A stretch of 64,000 nt of DNA. Origin: Sympetrum striolatum. Taxonomy: Eukaryota; Arthropoda; Insecta; Odonata; Libellulidae. The notes beneath the pieces are model-generated. The model saw nothing but the letters and a program-made list of their open reading frames with translations, searched no databases and was not told the DNA's origin. Each line of letters starts with the position of its first letter. The first letter of the stretch is position 1. A program made the translations under genes and the position numbers. Location of the stretch: the NCBI GenBank assembly GCA_947579665.1, contig OX388350.1, positions 34,133,393-34,197,392 of the forward strand. Reading direction: 5' to 3'. Of the stretch, positions 37,401 to 50,648 are shown one piece after another.

Positions 37401-40244
37401 TGAAGTGTATTTAAAGAGTATACTTGTTAAACAGTTATAATTACTGAGCGAGCATTTAATGTATTTAGGAAGCCATCGCGCCGTTGCTCAAATAGTTTTA
37501 AAATGAAATAGGTTGGCTTTTATTTCAACTTCCTTAATGTTTTATCTAATAGATTAATTAATCAATGATTGAATTAATTGATTTTAAATTAAATTATTGT
37601 TTATGAGAAATAAGTAAATTTTATATGAAAGCAAAATTTGATTTATATTTTTACCAATTATATTCAATAATTGATTAATTTATTCATATTTAACTGATAT
37701 TAAAAGTACTACTTTTGATTTCCGTGAAAAGGGGTCAGAGATAGTATTACGGATTTAATGATATTAGTACCATATAAAATTTAAAAAATATTCCCCATAT
37801 GGTATTAGTGTAGCAGCTATTGAAGTTTGCAGAGAATCTTTCGCAGATTATTACGAAAACAGCAAAAACTTCGGAATACCCTCATGATTTCCTAGAACGC
37901 GAGAACTGGGAGACTTAAAAGTAAACAGAATGAAAAAACTCATAACACAATCCTCATCATCCTAGCGAGCCGTAGCAAGGTCGGATTTCATTTATGATCC
38001 TCGTGCCGAGAACACAAAACAGTACAACTTGCTTCCTCTTTCCTTGAAATTCCGATCCCCGATAGAAAAAAGCACATTTCTGCTGGATGAATTGTCCCTG
38101 TGGCTGTCGCAACGCATTTGTCATTTAAAAATGGAAACTTGCGAAAGACTTCCCAGTGCAATTTCACGCCCTCTTCCTTAGCCAGAGATAAACGAGCAGG
38201 AACGGCGTTTTTCAAAAAGAATCCAGTGTATACGCCCCTCTGAAAGAAGACTGTGCTTCCATATCTCTCCAACATGGTTACGCAACCTCTATTGCCGTTT
38301 AACAGGGATATTGCTATCGATTCTCGTGTGCTTTGGATATCTCAATATGGCCTCAAAGCGGCCGCCGATGATTGAATTGGATGGTGATTGGCAATAATTC
38401 ATTCTCCCCGATGGAAATTTTCAGTTGAGGGGACGGCGTTTACATTCAAAGGAAGGGGAATTTACTCGCTCACGAGAGTTTCTCTGTGCTATTCACTATT
38501 ATGCCCATCGTACAGCATGAATCTTCTGCCTCTCGGTAGATTCATAGGAGGATTTAACCCCACTTAACGACCTTTACTCAACTTTCGATAACTTATCCCG
38601 CCCTCTGTACCATTCAGCAGCCTTTGTCTTCTCCACCGACTATTAACTTGCATCCCACCTTCAATAGTAGCATTCTAACCTCTCTAAATTTTCGACCCAC
38701 CCATTTCATTTGCGAGTGCTTCATTTCCTCAATCAAAACCCTTTCTTCTTTCACGTCTCCAGCACTTTTCCGTTCACTCTTCTATTAATAAAGGTTATTG
38801 ATTTCTACATCATACACACCCTCATCTCAAAGGAGTCCAATGCTTTAATTCTAAAGCAAATCGTTGTTCATGAATGATCTTGGTAATCTCTGAACTGGGA
38901 AAATCTCGCAGTCAACTCATCTCTGTGCAAAGCTTCTGTCACGATTTTATTCACCTGAATCATTTGTCGATTTATTTCCTTCCAGGGCGTTTTTGATGCA
39001 ACTCTATACCAGTCAGAAATGAACTGGGAAATGCAAATGGTTCTAGAGGAGAATTCCTTTCACCACTTCTATATTCGATGATGTTGAAAACCATATTCGA
39101 ACAAATGATTTAGATGCTGCGGACTAGTTTTTGTTGTTATGTTTTTAATTAGATGAAAAAACTAGAGCTAACTGTTATCTTACGAATAATTTTGACAAGA
39201 CACTAAGACTGCAACATTAATTTTAAAATATTAATATTCAATGGTAAATTATATCTAACAGAAAATATTGTAGAACGCAGAAATATTTCCGAAAGAAAGT
39301 TATATTAGCAGTGAAGCTACAAAAGGCGTAAAACATCAACTAGAACAAATTTACGAGTAAATTATCGCTCGACGGTTTTACTACGTGCCATTTTGATTTG
39401 AAATGAGATAAGTTGCAATTTGAAGTATTCTATAATTAAGGAAACTACGCCTACAAATTGCATCCCTGTGGAAAAATGAAATATTAATTACTCAAACTAC
39501 AAATTGATATCAAGTCGTCTAAAATGCCGTCTATAATTCTGTGTAAATAAATACCTACAAAAAAAGCCTAAGGATATCGTGTATGAATTGCTACATAATC
39601 CTCAAAGACAAACAGGAGGTAATGACCTCAAAACGTACGTTAATTTCATAAACACGGAGTTTTGCCAAAGCTCTCGTTAACTTTCTCGTTCTCAAAATTG
39701 GGTCGGGAATAATTATTCCGACAATAAGACAATTGACCACCCGCGATAATTTGACAAGGAGGGAAAACAAAACGTCACGTCATTTATCTCAATTTCCGCA
39801 CCGAAACGAAAGCAATAAGTCGTTGTGTACAACTCGTTAGCGCTGGGGAAGTGGGTCGGCTTGAAAGAGGCGATATTTTTCACCCCTTCCGGAAATGGAT
39901 ATTAATTGGGCCTTTTCGAACGGCCGGTGACTCAAAACAACGGCCTGCTGACCGGGGAATCTGAATTTCAGCTGGAAAATGTTATTCCTTTTCTCCGCTG
40001 TGTAAAACGGTTCCTGCCGATGCGAAATCGAGGTTGAGGCGACCGGTTTTCGGAATGTCTAACGAAGACGTCCCTACGAAATGTTGGCGGGATTAAAGGC
40101 TTGGAGATCGATCAAAGGGAGGCTGATATCCTATGAGATGGATCGTTTTAAAAGGGAAGAATATATACCTTTCATGTAAGCAGAAATACTGATTGCAGAG
40201 CTCTGTCTCCGAGGCAGTGGAAAACTGTTTATTTTGAATAATGT
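34483..40244. other. AT-rich non-coding DNA with GC-raised patches
   Basis: Patches near 34490-34700, 35940-36250, 37970-38440 and 39650-40130 have only short unrecognised frames (at most 95 codons). Pyrimidine-rich at 38560-38790. Dense AATTAATT-type sequence at 37540-37690. Confidence 0.4.
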
Positions 40245-40330
40245 TTTATTCTTTTAACTTTAATTCTATCGCAATCCAAATACATGCAAATATATTTTCT
40301 GATAATATGTGCGCGCCGCCTCATTGCGCA
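40245..40330. repeat. Local dispersed repeat pair, copy 1 (copy 2 at 40770-40840)
   Basis: TATCGCAATCCAAATACATG here and TATCGCAACCTAAATACATG at about 40790 begin two related AT-rich segments about 525 bp apart in the same orientation. Both continue C(A/G)AAT(A/G)TAT. Confidence 0.45.
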
Positions 40331-41107
40331 TGAATGATCAAACATCAAAATTAATAGGAATGAAAACAGAATTATTAAGAGTTGAATTGTATAAACATAT
40401 CTAAATTTTACCACGATTCATAGAGCAGAAACATAATTTTCATGTAACTAAAATATAAATAATTTGTAATTGTTTGGTAATTTTTTTAAGTAATATTGAA
40501 ATATTATTATAAGCTATTGAAGCTATTGAAAATAAGCAATAGCATTTTGAGTACAGATATCGAAGAAGAGAAGCTTTGGAAATAATTATAGGCGAATTCA
40601 AAGATTAAATAGGGTATTATATAGTAAGCGATAAGTTTTCCAGAACTTCTATGAAAGATAATAATTGGGACACATTAATAACATTTACTCGGAAAGGAAG
40701 AACCGCTGTGCTGAGACAATTGCCGTGACAATGTTCCATGAACAGCGGGCATTCAGAAACATGCAGTGTATTCATATAAACCTTTATTGTATCGCAACCT
40801 AAATACATGCGAATGTATCTTATTTCATCATTCTCATAATGAAGAGGGTTACCAGCTGTTGAATACAAAGGTCGATTGAATACTCCAGATGAATTCCTAT
40901 GATATCAGATACATGAACTGACCAATAATACGGATGACATGTTCATGCAAATAAATCATATCCAGTCAACAAGATATTAACATGATTCAGTCAAAGTTTG
41001 CTAAAACGTTATATTAAAAGTAAGAATTTAGAATTTGAGTGATTCAGATAATTGTCAACTCTATCAATCATCAATTCAACTCAAATATCAACAAAAAATA
41101 AAATCAT
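40331..41107. other. AT-rich non-coding DNA containing repeat copy 2 at about 40770-40840
   Basis: No gene recognised. Confidence 0.4.
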
Positions 41108-41235
41108 CTCCATCAGAGAAAACGTTAACTAGACCGCAATAAAATGTACAAGATACCGCCTGAGTTTCGGCTATGAAATCCGAGTCCTATCTTGTATTTA
41201 TTCCTGTGGTCCAGTAAACATTTTCTCTGATGGAG
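41108..41235. mobile_element. 128-bp foldback/MITE-like element
   Basis: CTCCATCAGAGAAAACGTT on the left and its near-complement AACATTTTCTCTGATGGAG on the right begin arms of about 48 bp that pair with a few mismatches and a small gap (ACAAGATA/TATCTTGT inside). The centre is about 30 bp. No coding capacity and no clear target duplication. Confidence 0.6.
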
Positions 41236-42303
41236 TTTTTTTGCGTTAATAATAATAACAAGTAAGACCTGATTCTTTATCTTTCAATCGTTATAATCAT
41301 TCATAATTAAGAAAAAATTGGATAACTAGTACTAATAATTAATTAGTAATGAATTAGTCTTAAAATATATTAGTCATGGAGTCACACATTGCTAAAAATA
41401 GGATTAAAGTTTGAGTGTACATCATTCAAATTACTCGGATAAGATAATATCGAAGATAGCATATGTATCTTATCTCAAATTTTGTTCTTGTTTTCTACTC
41501 TTTCTATATTATCATAGAAAGGTAAATTGATTGATTGGTTGATTAAGATCAATGATAATTTCGAAGCCGTAATCATAGCGAGTTTTTCTCAAATTGTATT
41601 CGGCAGTTTGAACCAAATAACGTTTGATAGGATCAAAAGATTTCTTTCCGTTAGAGCTTCGGATGTTTTTTCAGGTCTTCCTTCAGGCAATAGGAAGATT
41701 ACAAAAGGCGTTAGAATAGGGCCAAGATTAATCTCTTCAAATCAGCAGGAAAATTAGTTTCCAAACGTTCCGTCATTCTTCCTTAGGAGATAACAAGGTA
41801 AGAGGTAAATTTAAGAGTGGAATATAAATTCGTAACTATTTATCCTCAATGCCTCGGTATTATTCTCGTTTCTAGTATTTAGCAAGCCTAAAAATAAAGA
41901 AAATTATTGAAATCATTCTTAAACCTTCATCTTCTCAGAACGATGTTTAAGTTCGTAAATTATCCTTAGATTGAGAGTGCTGAATTTTTTACGGAGAAAT
42001 CATCTGAAGAGCCGGACGAATCCGTTTTAATATAAATGTGCATAGTAAGCAACTGATATAAAAAAGTGGTAACTGATTTAAGAATCATTTACGTTAAATT
42101 CAAATCTCATGCTCAGACTTGACCTTCGAAATTATTTTATCAAAAGAATTAAAAATGGACTACAAATTATTTAAATATATCATTCGAGTTTTCAGCGTCA
42201 TTAGGTTTAGTATGAACATTTAGAAATTAATATTACTTACCATTTAATGGTTTAAGATGCTTTTCCTCTAACTATGTGAGGACATTTATAACAATTTAAT
42301 CCG
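41236..42303. other. AT-rich non-coding DNA
   Basis: No gene or repeat recognised. Confidence 0.45.
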
Positions 42304-42565
42304 TAAAGTATTAAGCCCGAAGGCCGGTTGGTACCTCACCTCCTCCGGCATAAGCTACTAAGAGCTTGTAGAGGGGAACGAGGTTTGATGAGGAGTGAGG
42401 TAGTTTGCCCTTGCTTTCCTCACTGAGTTAGGATACTATAAGAGGAACATGTCCACGCAAGTGAAGCACAATGACTCTATGAGTAACACTTTCCTTGGCA
42501 TTCCATGAGGAGAGACTTTTATCAGTGCAGTTATTCACTCGTACTTTAGAAGCTTTCATTTCACC
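42304..42565 (+). repeat. 262-bp dispersed repeat, copy A
   Basis: Aligns end to end with the reverse complement of 58872-59133. Shared landmarks in order: GGCCGGTTGGTACC, CTACTAAGA, GAGGTAGTTT-CCCTTGCT, GGAACAT-TCCA, CACAATGA-TCTATGAGT, ATCAGTGCA-T, and TTAGAAGCTTT-ATTTCA. No frame, so probably a non-autonomous element or SINE-like body. Confidence 0.75.
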
Positions 42566-43734
42566 ACAGCCATGACACAGACTGGGACAAAAGAAAATGA
42601 AAGATATATTCTTCTCAATCCTGTACCACATGAAAAATGAAATTATTCCATTCGTCAGAGTCTGGTAGCAGGAACAACAATTTAATACGAGTACATAATG
42701 CATACAAAGGCAACGATATCTGGTAAAAATTCATACTCGCCCATGGTGAAAACATCCCTCTTTCTGAGAAAATATTCAGTTTACTTCCTCGGTTTCCTCT
42801 ATCACTTAATCTTATCTCCAGAAATTAGATAAGAAATCACGTCTGTGGATTGATTATGCGGTTTCCGAAATACTTCGGTTAATTTAGAGATTAATTTGAA
42901 TACAAAAATGGGAGAAATACAACCCGAGACCATCACGTTATCTATTGCGGTTTTTAATTGGTTCAGCTTTTGTGAATATAATTACACGCTAAATTCCTCA
43001 ATTTTTTTAACACTAGCGTTTTCCTCATTCATTCTCCTCAAATTAAATATCAAAGGAAAACCGGGCCATTTGCTTGCCAGATTGCTTCTTTGCAGTGCTA
43101 AGTCAATTGAGGTAAAGTCTAAATTTTAGCTTCTATATATTGTTTTAGAGAAATCGAATTCTAAGTATAACTATAACAGAGTATGATGATAAAACTGAAA
43201 GAAATTGTGCAAAATAAGTGACCGAAGGTATCTCGATGACCGTTTCCACGACGAAAAATATTAATAATCTGTTTTATTTCGATTATAGTTTAATGCTGCC
43301 TTTGTAAAAATGTTTATCTACTAGTTCATTTTCCACTCATAGATTATATCCAGATGGCTCATCTTTACTTAAAATCCACGTCATTACTTGCAAAATCATC
43401 CATAGTTTCATGTAAGTGCAAACAATCAGAACAAGCATTTTTTAAATCTCCATCGCGTGGCAATCAGCGCATCAACGAGCACTTCCTAGAACGATTTCTC
43501 ATTCAAGTTCAAGCGCGCATACACGCCCAGTTGCTAATCATCCTATTATTTTCAAAGCTGCCTACCTTGATTATCCCAGTGCTAAGTCGCGGCTCAGACT
43601 GTATGAACGTGCTTCTCCTCTTCGTTGTTAACAACAAAAGATTGCGTAATGGTGAATGTTTGGCAATAAAGTCTTTTGTATCCATTGTAACCTTCGATTA
43701 AAACCGAGCTGTTCATATATCTATGGCTCCTGTC
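42566..43734. other. AT-rich non-coding DNA
   Basis: The 115-codon plus frame at 43354-43701 is moderately GC-raised but unrecognised; it is left uncalled. Confidence 0.4.
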
Positions 43735-43935
43735 TGCCAGCATAGCAATATGCACGAAGTCTGCTTAGACCCTCATCCCCCTCTTGTTAGCAAAGGTTTT
43801 CAGATAGAGAATGAGGCTTACTGAGCAAGATAAGGAGTGAGGTAGTTTGACAGCTAATTTAACTGGAAAAGAATGGGAAAACTATCAATGGGAAACGTCC
43901 ATGAAAGAGCAACACAATGATCTTAAGGATGAAAA
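43735..43935 (+). repeat. 262-bp dispersed repeat family, diverged partial copy C
   Basis: AGACCCTCATCCCCCTCT, AGAATGAGGC, GATAAGGAGTGAGGTAGTTTG and GCAACACAATGATCTTA follow the order of copies A and B with more divergence. Shorter related traces (GAATGAGGTAGTT at about 44430) follow. Confidence 0.5.
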
Positions 43936-43980
43936 TTCTCAAAACATAAAGAATTACCAAAATAAATGCCATTTAAGCTT

Positions 43981-44055
43981 GGCAGGGTAGTTTAGCTGTT
44001 AGATTACCTTCCCGGAAAGTGGAAAGAACCGGGTTCGAGTCCCAGTCATGTCACT
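43981..44055 (+). repeat. tRNA-like sequence (SINE head or degenerate tRNA)
   Basis: GGCAGGG pairs with TCATGTC at 6 of 7 acceptor positions, counting wobbles. TAGTTTAGCTG at 43988 fits an A box, and GGTTCGAGTCC at 44032 is a perfect B box. The anticodon arm is poorly paired and loop position 33 is C rather than T. CACTATTTTTC follows as a Pol III stop. A functional tRNA is unlikely. Confidence 0.5.
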
Positions 44056-44500
44056 ATTTTTCACTTCTTTATCCTTGAGTTTTACTATGTGCTATCCTAT
44101 AAGTGCAAAGATACCTACAGCCTTCGTTTCCAAAAAATATTTACGTGGATTCCTCAAAACTATTTATGTAATTAATTTTCTAATTATAATAAAAAAGGAG
44201 ATTAAATTACGAGTATATTAGCATATTATGAGGTGCATTCCTATAAAAGCAAAGATCCTCAGCTATGTAAAAGCCATTTTCGACTTTACTCGTGGATTAG
44301 TAAATTTAAAATTATCACAGCCAAGACCGAGATTGCATGTGAATAAATTCTTCCTTATACTATGCTAAAAGACAAACAAAAGATGTTACATTCATCTAAT
44401 CATACTAGTAAGGGGTAAGGTAAGAAGAAGAATGAGGTAGTTACTAATGTAACTGGTAAGGTATTCAAAAGTTGAAGGTTTTACTTTGCGGAAGAAAGGC

Positions 44501-44601
44501 ACGATGAAAATTAAAACAAACTTTGTAACTTCCACTATTTAATATTCCGAATTCAAACAGTAAATAGTGGAAGTTACAAAGTTTGTTTCAGTTTTCATCG
44601 T
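44501..44601. repeat. Near-perfect 41-bp hairpin element
   Basis: Arms 44501-44541 and 44561-44601 match at 39 of 41, with a 19-bp loop. The inner arm AACTTCCACTATTTA is a motif I have also seen as GACTTCCGCTATTTA near 7108, hinting at a family. Confidence 0.75.
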
Positions 44602-44779
44602 AACTAGTAAAGTTATAAGGTACTAAGGTAAGATGGAGTAAGCTACCAAGAAACGAAACGTTGAAAAGGGAATATTAATGCATATGAGCCTACCAAAAGG
44701 TTTCTACCATTCGCTAAGCTCATACTCACGCATGCTATCAGAAGTAGAAGCCATGTACAGAAGCTAAAATCCAATGTAT

Positions 44780-45460
44780 GTCGCGGGATGAATAAAAACA
44801 CTCATCTTTTTACTACAAGAGTCCACCCCGCACCCTATAATCTGTACATAAACACCTCCCCTGGGTATTCCTTAACGTTTCAATTAAAACCCGCACGCGG
44901 AATCACATTTCGATATCCAAAAGGAACAAAAAACGCGAAAGTTGCCCTTAATTATATCCCTCCGGACTCGGGGCATCGAGAAAAACAAATCGGATCCGGT
45001 TTGTTGGCAGATCTTCCGCCCCCTCCAAATTACAATCGGAAGACGTCCCTCACAACCATCGGCTTGATTGGTTTGTGGAATCCCCACTTTATCCACGGAA
45101 TTCTTCGAATCCTCCGCATCGAGAGCGGGCAGTGATTTCACATCGGGCGTCCCTGCACGCTGCCCGCGAGCCATGGCTAAGGCCAAGGACTCCTGTTTTT
45201 TATGGACATTCCGAAAGAGCGAAAAAAGAGCAACGCCGGGCGGGTGTATCGAGTGGTGCAACTGCGGTGTAACGCGGAAGGCTCTGGATGGGGTTGCCAT
45301 AACCTCGTTAGGAGGCGGGGTGTTGAAACAAAGGAGCCAATGCGAGTGTTATTCCTTGTCGGGAGGACAGCGGCAGATCTTCCTGACCGGTACGGGCGAA
45401 AAAGTTGCTTGTATGCCGCGGACTATTCAGTGCTCCCGCGTTCGTGCTAATACTTGAATA
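44780..45460. other. CpG-raised island, no gene called
   Basis: Five long frames (65-138 codons) compete on both strands, the expected outcome of GC-rich non-coding DNA. None is recognised. Regulatory element or unknown exon remain open. Confidence 0.3.
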
Positions 45461-47074
45461 AACACATCGATAAGTTTATACCCACGTTTATGCAGCTGCA
45501 TACTGGGATGTTATATTATTACATACTAGAATATAACACAGGATATAGGATGTAAGATTCCAAAGTCACAGATTAATACATCCATGGATAATATAGATAC
45601 GTACTTATAGGAAATATTTGTAGGCGTGCTGTAGATAAACTGTCTATGAATTTTCTGCGTTTTCTTCAGCACCTTATCTAATAAAATCACTAGCTTTTCT
45701 TCGGTCTTCCTTTCCCTTTTGTACCGCTAACATTTTTAATATACAACATCTCTGTAATTTTACTTCCATTCAACCTTTCCATACGTCCAAACTAGCTAAC
45801 CCTTTTTATTCCGGTTGCGTGTATTTTCTGTAAACTTAAACCTGGCAAAAAGTTTTGAAACTAGAACTTAGATATTTTGTTCGAAATTACACTAATCTAC
45901 TAAAATAAACGAGCTGGCCTCGGACACTGAATACGTCAGACTATTTCTCCTCTAATTCTTCCTTAACATTAGCCTCAAATCCTCACCCTTTCTCCATGAA
46001 AATAGGCTAAACTCATCTATGCCATCGCTTTAATTCTAAAGTCCCAGATAATCGGACTTTACCGGTTAGAGTATGGTTTTTTATGTTCGTCAATCTTTAT
46101 TATCCTCAAAGTAATTAGTTAATTATGGCCGTTAGCGAGTCTTCGATAATAAATAAACATAGTTTAAGGTGATATGCTAAGTTTTTCCATGGATTGCACG
46201 AAGAAACCCAAATATCATAAAAAAAGCCTGTGAATATTTTGTTCAGTTTCAACCCAAACCAACATTTAGCATAAGAAATGATAGAAATATAAACATTTTC
46301 CATTTATACAAATTTCTTAGTGGAAAGAATACTTGAACGCGTGGATGATGTTAAATTACAAACATTTAGATTTGACAAAAATTACGGGCTATATATTTCG
46401 ATCAACAGGGGTTCAATCTCTCGAGAAATTTAAATTTACACTACAGTACGCCGTGGAAAGGAAAGATTGAGAGGCATAGCTTCAGAGGAGGAGAAAAGGA
46501 AGCGTAATCATTGTGGGCGGACTCAAGGACTGCAGGTGGTGTAAGGTGAGAATAAATTGAGCCTTTTTTTGGTTATAACGATCTACAGAATGGATTTGCA
46601 TAGGAAATGCCTCCCGCTTCGCTATCTTAGTAATAGGAGCAAGAGCATCTTAGTACCTGGCGGAAGTAATTAAGAATAAGGATCTTTCTACGGCGGATGA
46701 GCTTGTAGAAATTCATGGCAGCGATCACGCGAAAGAAGTAAAAAGCAGCTCAGAATATGCATACGTACGTACATCATTAGAAGAATGGATTCCGTGAGGT
46801 CGCGGGGTGAAGACCGCAACCTTGAATTATTCGCAGTGCTACTCATGAATGTTTTTAAGGAAACATCACGCAGTACATAAATCGGGATCTGGTAAGTAGC
46901 ATCTTATTAGGAATTTTTAGCACTTACACTGGTGGGGAGCTAACCTTCACTGGAAGGAACACCAGTAGATTTCGCTGCTGTTTTAACTCGTAGGAAACAC
47001 TTCTTTTTATAACTACGGTCCTCAACGTATATCTCTATCATTCACCGGTCATAAACACGGAGAGCATACAAAAT
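45461..47074. other. AT-rich non-coding DNA
   Basis: No gene recognised. Confidence 0.45.
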
Positions 47075-47240
47075 TTTCGAAAACGAATCATTCGAAAACA
47101 AATTCTTCGAACACTAATTATTCGAGCAAACGATTCTTCGAATAAAAAAGTATTCAGAAATATTCTAAATTAATCTATTTTTGAATAATTCGTCACCCGA
47201 AGAATTGATAGTTCGAGCAATTCGTCACTGAAGAATATAC
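47075..47240. repeat. TTCGAA-rich degenerate short repeats in two orientations
   Basis: ATTCGAAAAC, ATTCTTCGAACAC, TTATTCGAGCAAACG and ATTCTTCGAATA repeat at about 15-18-bp spacing up to 47145. GAATAATTCGTCACCCGAAG and similar follow after an AT gap, partly in inverse sense. Confidence 0.5.
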
Positions 47241-50219
47241 TCGGAAACGTAGAACCGATAAATGTAGTTTCAGAGAATTCAACATTAGGATGATCCGATT
47301 TCTTAGTCCATAATTAAATAAACGACAACTTAAGTTTAAATAATAGTCCCTGCTTTTGCCATTATCTTAGCAGAGACTTGAAAGATAATGAAGATAGAGA
47401 AATAAGTTACCGATTCTATGAATATAAACAGAATGAATTCTACGTGAAACAGATATTCAAAGAATTTAGTGAGAACCCAACCTTGCATGTATGTATGATT
47501 ACAGACAACATTTTAACCATTTAGCAATAGAAGTATTACTTTAAGGGAAGCAAAACATCCACAGCAAATCATCTTGACTTTGACTAAAATTGTGCGACAT
47601 ATAATTGTTTGAAACTACATATTGAGCGACAGAAACTTGCGGATTATATCACCCAACTGACAAAATGGTAGTATTCGTTTTCCAAAGGATGAGATGAAAA
47701 ATTGCGTCACTTGGAGGAATATGCATTGCAACTCAAAGGACGGAATAAGAAGCTGCAATGGATGAGTAGTTCATGGTATGAGCCACGCTCCGCGCGCTCA
47801 GAAGTTATTACAGCTGGATTTCCGCGCAAACTTCGTTAAAAGAATGTAGACTGGTAACTTCCCGGAAAACACTGAAAAAGATAGTGGAAAGACAGCAAAA
47901 CTGGGGGAATAAATGCCACTCACGATAAAGATTTGGATGGTAAGAGGAGTATAAAATTATTTTCCCTTTCTGAGGCGATGGACCGGGATTAATTGGAAGG
48001 ATAACAAATTCTGGAAATAATAGACTTAGTTGAACGCACAGAACATAAATTCGCTGATATTGTAAAGAAAGAAATGGGAATTTTAAATGCCATATGACGC
48101 TTGTATCAAGGCTGAGAGTTTGAAAATCTTTATCGACGAAAACATCTTTCCGAATTTTAGTTATTTTCATCCTTTTTTAAAAATAAATGAAAATACTGTT
48201 ACCAAAATCACAGTGAGTTAACAGTCAGATTATACAATAATTATTTACTTCATTCGCCAGTTGATCTCTACTGAGAAAATGAGCCATGCCGAGTCAAAGG
48301 CAGAACTTTTAAATCTCCTAACGATAAGGTTCTCTATAAGGATCTAAATTCTAATAGCAGGACGGATTTTGTATTCATTCCATAAATAGTAGAATAGTAA
48401 CACCCGTCTGACATGAATATTCAAATACACATCTACGTATAAAACTAATTTTACGAGGAGAGCTTCTTGCTTCTATATGAATATCTAACAGAAGCATTTC
48501 TTTAGCTCAATTAGAGGGATTTAGAACTCGGCGAAGTAGAAACATGGTACATCTCCACTGATACAAAATTGGACGCATATTTAGTCGAATACCTTAAGGG
48601 AATAATTTCACCCATCTCATGTACAACTTCTCGTAATTTCATAATCTCCAGAAGATGAAGAGAAGGGCGAATTTAGTTCATTTCAATGAAATTTTTGCAC
48701 ATGAATAGTCGAGCATCTCTTTGTTTTAATCGCCTATATTACCATAATCATGCGAAGCGTTTTCCTCGTAGCTGCAATCACGAAGTTAGGAATTGCTTAC
48801 TTCCTTAAAGTTGATTATAGGCTTCGCGGAATGTTATTTCCATGTTAACAGATTGGTTGGTTTACATGAGCTGTTCGATACGGATATTGCATCGTTTGTA
48901 TCAGTTTGCTTCCCTTTTAAATAGTATGCGCACAGATTAATAAGTCAAGATAATTAATAATTGATAAATTTCTGCTTTTCCGACCTACTTTCCATATATT
49001 AAAAAAATTATTGGAATCTAAGCTATTTCAAACTTGACATATATCTTTTCCTTCTTATGCCTTGTCGTCTCCTAAATTAATTAAGGTAACAAAGTTTTAG
49101 GTCTTTCGAGAATCGTAAGAAAAAACATTACCGTAATATTACTCTTGATATATATTTCTCCCCGACATAAAGCTTCCTATAACCACGATCACTCTCTTCT
49201 GTCTTTATTTTACTTTCATTTTTACTATAACCACAAAGTGATTGCTTTTATAAAAAATAATTAACAGTAAAATACACTGTTGAGGCAGAAAGAGAAGAAT
49301 ATTTCTACAAGAGTCTTCTTTATAGGCCATGAAGTTTAAAAAATCGTAACGTTTAGGAAACCAAACGAGAAATATATATCTATGGCTCCAGCGGGTTTAA
49401 TTCCTGGTGAATAAGAATGAACGTAAATTTGGAAGGACGTACTCAGTGGACGTTCCGCATTTAGAAAATTTCTGTAACATACACAGCAAATATAGGTGTT
49501 ATCAGCTCATGTATTATCCTTTTAAACATGTAACATATTCATACTGATTTAAGGGAAAGGGTGTACACAACTCGCGATCCGCTTTTGTAATTCTGTAGAG
49601 CCAAGAAGATTTTCCTTTCCTAGATATTTTATACCAATTTTCATGCTAACAGAAAATATAATAATGGAAAAAACAAATATTCATTGAAATATTTCCTGCA
49701 ATTTTTACCAAACAATTCACTTTAACACGATGATCATAACAGAAAAAGAACATTAATTATTATCGATGATTTATTATTAATATAAAATTACGACGAGATT
49801 AAAGTGGTAGCTTTCAAATAATATATCCTTGGTGAAACTTAACCATATTGAACGCAAGAAGTATTAATCCACAATTTATGTCTAATCAATACGCAATTTT
49901 TATTTAACGATTTCCTTGTAAATTGTATGCACACTATAAAATTACAAGTTTGTGTTCTTCTTTGTGCTCATTATGAAAAAATACATTGATTGCGGCCCCC
50001 AAAGTTTTTATCGATCAATATTAGGGTATGGGAGGGAAAATTGGACTTCCATACTTTTATTGCTATTCCTTTCGGTTCGCAAAAACTGTTCCATAAAACT
50101 TCCCCATCTCGAACTCCGATTTCATTAATTGAAGTGCAACAATCAGGGTAATAGTAACTCTGATATCTAAATCTCCATTTGAACGCGCACCTTACGTTTA
50201 CAATCATCTGAAAGCGATT
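47241..50219. other. AT-rich non-coding DNA
   Basis: The 120-codon frame at 47808-48170 (minus) is featureless. No repeats stand out. Confidence 0.45.
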
Positions 50220-50375
50220 AATTTCAGCTCGCGGAAAGCGTTCGTTCGAGTCTTCACTCGCATCGCTTCACCGGAGGGTCTCGCACGACCCGCGCGGCGG
50301 AATACCTCTTCACACGCAAAGGAAAACAGAAAGCAAAGCCGAGGGGGGGAGTGGTTGCAGAAAGAGTGAACTTAC

Positions 50376-50648
50376 GTCTTAGCGCTGAATTCATCCCACA
50401 TCCTCGCCTTGCGACCCTTCCTGGTGGCCGGGAACGAAGCCGAGGCGGTGGAGGAGTTGGAGGAGGACGACGAGGAGTTGGAGGGCGTCGGGGAGGGGTT
50501 GGAGGTGGTGAGGAGGAGGAGGGAGGGGGAGAAGTGGTGCCAGCTGTGCCTCCAAGAGGGTGCTGGCGGCGTCTTCAAATTGTTCGATGGGGCGGAAGGG
50601 TTATGAACCCTGGAACCCTTCCTCCTCCGACCGACCCCGTTCTCCAAG
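50376..50648 (-). CDS. Probable internal coding exon, Ser/Pro-rich, likely the next exon of the gene at 62.7-64 kb
   Basis: The minus-strand frame is open for about 90 codons and its apparent TAA stop lies inside AAGAC|GTAAGT, a strong donor, so the exon ends at 50376. Third codon positions are almost all G or C, as expected of coding DNA in a GC-rich gene and unlike the AT-rich flanks. The translation is Ser/Pro/Asn-rich in the middle (a run of about six Ser) and ends with a basic segment, KGRKARMWDEFSAK. I placed the start after the AG at 50650-50649 (TGCAG|C). That gives a phase 2-2 exon matching the phase-2 donor at 62702. The 5' boundary is uncertain. A better pyrimidine tract ends TTCCTTAG near 50678; using it would also be in phase but reaches a stop after about 24 codons. 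A third AG (CCACCAG|G) would give a 45-base exon, again in phase. A plain ATG start at 50656 is also possible. No homologue is recognised. Confidence 0.5.

Noticed and set aside
43981..44055. Functional tRNA-Pro(CGG)
   Set aside because: The anticodon stem has several mispairs and loop position 33 is C; better as a SINE head.
44884..45457. 138- and 129-codon overlapping frames on opposite strands
   Set aside because: GC-rich DNA is stop-poor on all strands; neither translation is recognisable.
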